A stretch of 52,643 bases of DNA from a virus. Position 1 is the first letter of the stretch. Each line of letters starts with the position of its first letter. The notes beneath the pieces were generated by a model. The model was not told where the DNA came from. It did not search any database and worked only from the letters and a program-made list of their open reading frames with translations. Both the position numbers and the translations under genes were made by a program. The stretch is taken from positions 1-52,643 of the IMG/VR virus record IMGVR_UViG_3300025137_000058; one strand, 5' to 3'. Shown piece by piece: positions 48,142 to 52,643 of this stretch.

Positions 48142-48977
48142 AAAGAGTATTTTGTATTGGTAATGGTGAGAGTAGAAAGGGTGTTAATTTAGACACACTA
48201 AAACCTCATGGTAAAATATATGGGTGTAATGCTATATATCGAGATTATACACCTGACGTATTGATTGCAGTTGACCAAGGTATCATACACGAGATATATC
48301 ATAGTGGATATGCATACAATAACGAGTGTTACTTTAGAAATTGGCACTTACATGATGAAAAGAATTTCAACATAACAGTTTACGGAACTGAAGATAAAGA
48401 GGTGATAGATTTCATAAAGAGTCTAAATTTATTGACAGTAAATAAAAAAGGTAATAGCACAAAGTTTGCTATGGGTGGACCTGCACTATATCAGTTTGCA
48501 AAACAAGTTAAAAAGAATCCAGCAAAATTAAAACAGTATCAAGAATCATTTAAAGCAAAGGTAACTTGGGTTGAAAATGATAAGGTCAATAGTATTAAAG
48601 AAGAGCAAGGTGGTCAGGATTTAGGTTGGGCGGCAGGTTGCACTGCTATATGGTTTGCGATTAGGAATGAAGAACCACAACAAGTTTATTTAATTGGACA
48701 TGATTTAAATAGTAAGACAGATTTAATTAATAATATGTACAAGGGTACACCTAATTATAGTGGAGTATCACATAAAGAAACACCGTCAAATAATTGGTTG
48801 ATACAGTTGAATGCACTTATAAAAGAAAATCCTGATATAGCATTTTATAAAGTAAACAGAGAACCTATTGATAACAATTGTAAAGTAAATAGACAACAAC
48901 CACAATTAAGAGGTCATAAAAATTTAGTGTATATTACATATGAACAATTACAAAGGAGCATTGACAATAAGTGGTAA
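48138..48977 (+). CDS. Conserved phage protein with glycosyltransferase-like N-terminus
   Basis: 279 aa. FCIGNGESRKGVNLDTLKPH, then KIYGCNAIYRDYTPDVLIAV and VDQGIIHEIYHSGYAYNNE. G-x-G-x-S-R and G-C-N-A-x-x-x-D-x-x-P-D are seen in DUF115/MptE-like and sialyltransferase-like proteins of phages. The middle QGGQDLGWAAGCTAIWFAIR and VYLIGHDLNSKTDLINNMYK are conserved in marine phages. Substrate unknown. Confidence 0.6.
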   Translation: MKRVFCIGNGESRKGVNLDTLKPHGKIYGCNAIYRDYTPDVLIAVDQGIIHEIYHSGYAYNNECYFRNWHLHDEKNFNITVYGTEDKEVIDFIKSLNLLTVNKKGNSTKFAMGGPALYQFAKQVKKNPAKLKQYQESFKAKVTWVENDKVNSIKEEQGGQDLGWAAGCTAIWFAIRNEEPQQVYLIGHDLNSKTDLINNMYKGTPNYSGVSHKETPSNNWLIQLNALIKENPDIAFYKVNREPIDNNCKVNRQQPQLRGHKNLVYITYEQLQRSIDNKW

Positions 48978-49007
48978 TTTTGATATAGTAGTACACATTA
49001 TGAATCA

Positions 49008-49015
49008 TATAAATA
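49008..49015 (+). promoter_or_regulatory. T4-type late promoter TATAAATA
   Basis: Perfect element in the 91-base gap before gp32, 54 bases upstream of ATG 49069. The leader then carries an ATAAGGAGAATAT Shine-Dalgarno. No convincing sigma70 promoter is seen in the gap. Confidence 0.65.
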
Positions 49016-49068
49016 GTAATGATACCGATAATATAGGTAACACGAATATAATAATATAAGGAGAATAT

Positions 49069-49962
49069 ATGGATTTCGAAACATTAAAACAATCATCTAG
49101 CAACTTTGATGCTTTAACCAAAGCATTAGATGAAAAACTAAACACAGAAGATAATAAAGGTGATAAGAGTAAATATCAAGACGATAGACTCTGGAAACCA
49201 GAACTTGATAAATCAGGTAATGGTTATGCAGTATTAAGATTTTTACCTGCATCTGAAGGTGAAGACATGCCATGGGTAAGATTATGGTCACATGCATTTC
49301 AAGGACCTGGTGGTTGGTTTATCGAAAACTCTCTTACAACTCTTAATCAAAAAGACCCGGTGTCAGAAGAAAATTCAAGACTTTGGAATACTGGTGTTGA
49401 TTCTGACAAAGAGATTGCAAGAAAGAGAAAAAGAAAATTATCATATTATGCAAACGTCTATGTTGTGAGTGACCCTAAAAGACCAGAGAACGAGGGTAAA
49501 GTATTCTTATACAAATTTGGTAAGAAGATATTTGATAAGATTACTGAAGCAATGAAACCACAATTTGAAGACGAATCACCAATCAACCCATTTGACTTCT
49601 GGAAAGGTGCAAACTTTAAACTGAAGATTAGAAAAGTTGATGGTTATTGGAACTACGATAAATCAGAATTTGAGGGTGTAAAACCTGTTGCTGAAGACGA
49701 TACAAAGATAAAAGCAATATGGCAGAAACAATATCCTCTAAAAGAATTCTCTGACCCTAGTAATTTTAAATCCTATGATGAACTCAAAGAGAAACTGAAT
49801 AGGACAATTATGGGTTCGAGAAGTGCTACAGACATCAGTCAAACAGACCTCCCACCTAAGACTAATGGTGTAGCAAAAGTTGAAGAAGTTAAAACTTCCA
49901 ATGCTAGTGAAGGTGAAGACGATACTATGTCATATTTTAGTAAGTTAGCAGACGAAGATTAA
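49069..49962 (+). CDS. 32: Single-stranded DNA-binding protein (gp32)
   Basis: 297 aa. Core features: PELDKSGNGYAVLRFLPASE, WVRLWSHAFQGPGGWFIENS, RKRKLSYYANVYVVSDPKRP and KVFLYKFGKKIFDKI, then an acidic tail ASEGEDDTMSYFSKLADED. The T4 zinc Cys are not evident, as in marine T4-like relatives. Binds ssDNA in replication and recombination, and may autoregulate its mRNA. Closed by a strong terminator. Confidence 0.95.
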   Translation: MDFETLKQSSSNFDALTKALDEKLNTEDNKGDKSKYQDDRLWKPELDKSGNGYAVLRFLPASEGEDMPWVRLWSHAFQGPGGWFIENSLTTLNQKDPVSEENSRLWNTGVDSDKEIARKRKRKLSYYANVYVVSDPKRPENEGKVFLYKFGKKIFDKITEAMKPQFEDESPINPFDFWKGANFKLKIRKVDGYWNYDKSEFEGVKPVAEDDTKIKAIWQKQYPLKEFSDPSNFKSYDELKEKLNRTIMGSRSATDISQTDLPPKTNGVAKVEEVKTSNASEGEDDTMSYFSKLADED

Positions 49963-49988
49963 TCTCTCTCATACTTCGAAACTTTAGA

Positions 49989-50016
49989 AGGGAAGTGGAA
50001 ACACTTCCCTTTTTTT
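49989..50016 (+). terminator. Intrinsic terminator after gp32
   Basis: AGGGAAGTG (49989-49997), GAAA tetraloop, CACTTCCCT (50002-50010), then T7 including the last stem base. A 9-bp perfect stem. Confidence 0.95.
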
Positions 50017-50017
50017 A

Positions 50018-50025
50018 TATAAATA
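50018..50025 (+). promoter_or_regulatory. T4-type late promoter TATAAATA
   Basis: Perfect element directly after the gp32 terminator. The T4 spacing rule puts the start site at about 50031, one base before ATG 50032, so the mRNA may be leaderless. Confidence 0.8.
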
Positions 50026-50031
50026 TATGTT

Positions 50032-50586
50032 ATGGTAAGTATATTAGACCCAATCACTAAAAAACAAGGTGACTCAATGAAGTCACAATCTTGGTATAGA
50101 AGTCAAATAGCAAGTCTTACAGACAAAATTACTGCTGGTAATTTATTGCGTTCAGGTAGACTCTTAAACAGACCTAGTGCAGGTAGATTAAATATGTTTA
50201 TCTATGACCCTAAAACAAAAGATAAATTACCATATTACGATATGTTTCCTCTAGTATTACCCTTAGATGTGATACCTGGTGGATTTATAGGAGTAAACTT
50301 TCATTATCTACCTCCAGCATTAAGATTAAGATTTTTAGAATCCTTACAAGCATATGCATCAAGCAAACTTATTAATAAAAGAACACGACTTGATGTATCG
50401 TATGACCAATTAAAGAAAAACAAATACACAAAACCAACCATAAAGAAGTATTTGTATAAACAAGCAAGGTCAAATTTTTTAAGAGTAGACGCAAACGAAT
50501 CAGCAATCGCAGTTATGTTACCGGTGGCACAATTTGCTAAAGAAAGTGTAAGGAGGGTATATACTGATAGTAGAGGTATGTTATGA
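50032..50586 (+). CDS. Conserved T4-like late structural protein
   Basis: 184 aa. KSQSWYRSQIASLTDKITAG, then NMFIYDPKTKDKLPYYDMFP, LVLPLDVIPGGFIGVNFHYL and a basic C-terminus. The Y-D-P-K-x-K-D-x-L-P-Y-Y-D-x-F-P-L segment is highly conserved in marine T4-like phages; such proteins are usually placed among tail or head completion proteins, possibly DNA end protector type, but I cannot settle which. Start: ATG 50032 is near-leaderless; ATG 50077 is an alternative. Confidence 0.6.
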   Translation: MVSILDPITKKQGDSMKSQSWYRSQIASLTDKITAGNLLRSGRLLNRPSAGRLNMFIYDPKTKDKLPYYDMFPLVLPLDVIPGGFIGVNFHYLPPALRLRFLESLQAYASSKLINKRTRLDVSYDQLKKNKYTKPTIKKYLYKQARSNFLRVDANESAIAVMLPVAQFAKESVRRVYTDSRGML

Positions 50587-50804
50587 GTTTTCGACAACGT
50601 ATCAAAGATAGGTATAACAAACTATGCACCACAGACAATGTTATAGATATAACTGTAGATGCTATTATATTGTTAGCAGATGTTCTGACATCACCTATTT
50701 TAATTGTTGTTAGACTTATCAAACACATTGTCAATGTCTATTTTATAGATAGAATAAAAAGAGCAATCAAATGGGTTGTTCATAAAGTATTAAGGATAAA
50801 ATAA
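50583..50804 (+). CDS. Small amphipathic protein, unknown
   Basis: 73 aa. MSFRQRIKDRYNKLCTTDNV, then VDAIILLADVLTSPILIVVR, a possible membrane-associated helix, and a basic end RAIKWVVHKVLRIK. ATGA overlap with the upstream gene and TAATG with the nuclease. Function unknown; late by position. Confidence 0.5.
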   Translation: MSFRQRIKDRYNKLCTTDNVIDITVDAIILLADVLTSPILIVVRLIKHIVNVYFIDRIKRAIKWVVHKVLRIK

Positions 50805-51208
50805 TGTATGAATATAGAATAAAAGAAATTACAAAGATAGTTGATGGTGACACTATTGATGCTATAATAGACTTAGGATTTGACATATTACATAGTGCTA
50901 GAATTAGATTATATGGTATAGACACACCTGAAAGCAGAACAAGAGATTTAGAAGAGAAGAAGTATGGATTATTAGCAAAGAAGTTTCTGACTAATTGTTT
51001 AAAAACTGAACACCCTATCATATTAAGAACACATAAAGAAGAGAAGGGTAAGTTTGGTAGAATATTAGGTGAAATAATTATTGATGAAAAGAACATAAAT
51101 ACATATATGATAGAGAGTTATCATGCTGTTCCTTATCAAGGTCAAAGTAAATATGACATTGATGAGTTACATATGAACAATAGAGAGATGTTAAGTAAGG
51201 ATAATTAA
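50804..51208 (+). CDS. Thermonuclease-like (SNase) protein
   Basis: 134 aa. Staphylococcal nuclease fold motifs: ITKIVDGDTIDAIIDLGF (Asp), RIRLYGIDTPESRTRD (Arg and the D-T-P-E/A motif), KEEKGKFGRILGEIIID (Glu-Lys-x-x-x-R region) and ESYHAVPYQGQSK. Probable Ca-dependent nuclease. Placement in the late block suggests a virion-associated or DNA-processing role. Confidence 0.8.
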   Translation: MYEYRIKEITKIVDGDTIDAIIDLGFDILHSARIRLYGIDTPESRTRDLEEKKYGLLAKKFLTNCLKTEHPIILRTHKEEKGKFGRILGEIIIDEKNINTYMIESYHAVPYQGQSKYDIDELHMNNREMLSKDN

Positions 51209-52185
51209 TGGGAATAATAAAAATAGGTGGTAAAATTGCTGGTATTGATGTAGGTATCAATATAACAAGAGATAAATCACTAGAAAATGTAACAAGAGAC
51301 CCGAGATTAAAACAGAATGGTGGTAAACCTGGTGTAAATCCTAATTCTGTATTAGGACAATTCTTAGCAAAAACAAATAAAGCAGAAGGATTTAGCAGAC
51401 CAAATAGATTTTACATAAACATACGACCACCGAAGGCGATGAGAGCATCTGCTGGTCAATTAGGAACTATAGATGAATTTGATGGTTTTCCTAATTACAA
51501 ATTTGAAACAAATACCATTGCAAGAGATGTACAAGCATTTTGTAGTAAAATTTCGATACCTGATAGAAAAATGGGTACAACAGACTATAAGACGGGTGCA
51601 GGTCCAACAAGAAATATAGTAACAGATGTAACATATGCAGACTTTAGTGCAACATTTTATTGTGACAAAATGATGGTAGAAAGAAACTTTTTTGAATTAT
51701 GGCAACAATCTGCATATAATAATCAATCATATAATTATGATTATTATGATAACTATGTTGGTGAGATAGAAATATTTCAATTAGGTAGTTTTACAGAAAA
51801 TCAAAATGGTGATGATATAGCACATGCAGTCTGTATAGAAGAATGTTACCCTACAAGTGTGGGTACAGTTGAATTAGGTTTTGAAACAGGTAAAAATCAG
51901 ATATGTACAATTGATGTAACATTTTCATATAGACAATGGACAAATTATACGATAGATAATATGGGGAAAATACATGGTAGAGGTGGTAAAGATACTGCAA
52001 ATAAATATACTGTTGTAGAAAAACAAGGTGGTGGATTCATCACAGGTATAATGCAAAAATTACCACCTATATTAAGAAGACCAGCAAGACAAGTTACTGA
52101 AGAATTAGTAAGACGAACACCAATAGGAATAATTACAGGTGGTAGAGTATCAGAACCATTTAAAGTTCCTACTGGAATATATTAA
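51208..52185 (+). CDS. 54: Baseplate tail-tube initiator-like protein (gp54-like)
   Basis: 325 aa. N-terminal disordered segment, then RFYINIRPPKAMRASAGQLG, CSKISIPDRKMGTTDYKTG, GPTRNIVTDVTYADFSATFY and FFELWQQSAYNNQSYNYDY, YVGEIEIFQLGSF. This is the tail-tube-like fold shared by gp54, gp48 and gp19; the order of conserved blocks fits gp54 best. It would link the baseplate to the tail tube. The C-terminal extension (GGGFITGIMQKLPPILRRPA) is Pro/Arg-rich. Confidence 0.7.
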   Translation: MGIIKIGGKIAGIDVGINITRDKSLENVTRDPRLKQNGGKPGVNPNSVLGQFLAKTNKAEGFSRPNRFYINIRPPKAMRASAGQLGTIDEFDGFPNYKFETNTIARDVQAFCSKISIPDRKMGTTDYKTGAGPTRNIVTDVTYADFSATFYCDKMMVERNFFELWQQSAYNNQSYNYDYYDNYVGEIEIFQLGSFTENQNGDDIAHAVCIEECYPTSVGTVELGFETGKNQICTIDVTFSYRQWTNYTIDNMGKIHGRGGKDTANKYTVVEKQGGGFITGIMQKLPPILRRPARQVTEELVRRTPIGIITGGRVSEPFKVPTGIY

Positions 52186-52208
52186 TATTATAACATTGGA
52201 GTTAGATA

Positions 52209-52643
52209 ATGAAGTTACCTAATTTGGATACACCAAGATATGAGTTGACACTACCATCTACAGGTGCAAAGATACCATACAGACCTTTTTTAGTAAAAGA
52301 AGAGAAACTATTATTAATTGCAAAAGAAACTGATAAAGCAGAGGAAATGTCATCAGCAACTTTGCAAATGATAGAAAATTGTACTTTTAATAAGTTAGAA
52401 TTAGAAACATTACCGTTATTTGATATAGAATATCTATTATTGAAGATAAGAGCAAAATCGGTAGGTGAAAAAGCAACTTTGAGATTAATTGCTCAAGATG
52501 ATAAAACAACAGTTGTACCTGTTGAAATAGACTTATCAAAGATAGAAGTTGTTATTGATAATAAACATACTAATAAAATTATATTAGACGGAGAGAAGAA
52601 ATTAGGAATTGTGTTTGCATATCCTACTTATAAATTAGCATCT
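52209..52643 (+). CDS. 26: T4 base plate hub protein (gp26-like), 3'-truncated
   Basis: 145 codons before the window ends, no stop. ATG 52209 with GGAG upstream. MKLPNLDTPRYELTLPSTGA, then KIPYRPFLVKEEKLLLIAKE, ENCTFNKLELETLPLFDIEY and LLLKIRAKSVGEKATLRL. These blocks identify the T4 base plate protein family (gp26-like hub assembly). Follows the tube-initiator gene in the baseplate block. Confidence 0.85.
   Translation, partial: MKLPNLDTPRYELTLPSTGAKIPYRPFLVKEEKLLLIAKETDKAEEMSSATLQMIENCTFNKLELETLPLFDIEYLLLKIRAKSVGEKATLRLIAQDDKTTVVPVEIDLSKIEVVIDNKHTNKIILDGEKKLGIVFAYPTYKLAS

Noticed and set aside
1-52643. tRNA genes, CRISPR arrays, insertion sequences, attachment sites
   Set aside because: No cloverleaf with a GTTCRA arm outside genes, no regularly spaced repeats, no transposase or integrase, and no flanking direct repeats were found.

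Overview
The window is one continuous, AT-rich (about 30% GC by eye) block of a T4-like contractile-tailed phage genome. Every recognisable gene lies on the + strand, genes are packed with short overlaps, and no tRNA, CRISPR array, insertion sequence or rRNA is visible. T4-type hallmarks are a gp61-like primase, NrdA/NrdB, a RuvC-like resolvase, gp32 single-strand binding protein, a gp33-like late transcription coactivator, a gp54-like baseplate/tube protein, a T4 base plate hub protein cut by the right edge, and perfect TATAAATA late promoters. Many proteins match families I know from marine T4-like phages, but no photosynthesis gene is seen. An alphaproteobacterial-type CHCC zinc finger and a 17-kDa-antigen-like lipoprotein suggest a phage of a marine alphaproteobacterium or methylotroph (pelagimyophage type) rather than a cyanophage. 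The host assignment is inference.

Layout. (1) 1-10784: virion and probable internal-head proteins. Several begin with MKTFK-type N-termini like the T4 capsid targeting sequence, and the 875-residue protein at 1416-4043 is divided by repeated EEVELDE-like linkers that fit the T4 prohead protease rule (L/I-x-E). A late promoter and a 24-codon PqqA-like peptide lie at 5348-5453. (2) 10784-13294: an oxygenase-like protein, a methyltransferase, a 3-TM holin and an XhlA-like coiled-coil membrane protein. (3) 13297-19074: primase, class Ia ribonucleotide reductase and resolvase. (4) 19052-31229: a 12-kb glycan island with GT-A glycosyltransferases, three related GT-B-like proteins, methyltransferases, a metallo-beta-lactamase-fold protein, a DUF59 protein and a WbpD/WbpB/WbpE-like amino-sugar module. 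(5) 31234-38467: many small, probably early genes driven by near-identical sigma70 promoters carrying a TGATTCG tail, plus an envelope/lipoprotein cassette, glutaredoxin, a NifU C-terminal protein and a membrane-anchored glucosaminidase. (6) 38464-49962: a TauD-like protein, M15 peptidase, two tandem AdoMetDC-like genes, a PD-(D/E)XK nuclease, two more oxygenase-like paralogues, a class III aminotransferase, zf-CHCC, gp33, ThyX and gp32. (7) 50018-52643: late morphogenesis genes.

Working together, these genes supply nucleotides (NrdAB, ThyX, glutaredoxin), replicate and process DNA, remodel host or virion surface sugars, support Fe-S and polyamine metabolism, and build the virion. Two genome-wide signals stand out. 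GATC is almost absent (six sites found by eye, all at Asp-Pro codons). GCWGC appears completely absent, with every Ala-Ala pair opened by GCC or GCG although GCA and GCT dominate elsewhere. Both look like selection against restriction or nuclease target sites.
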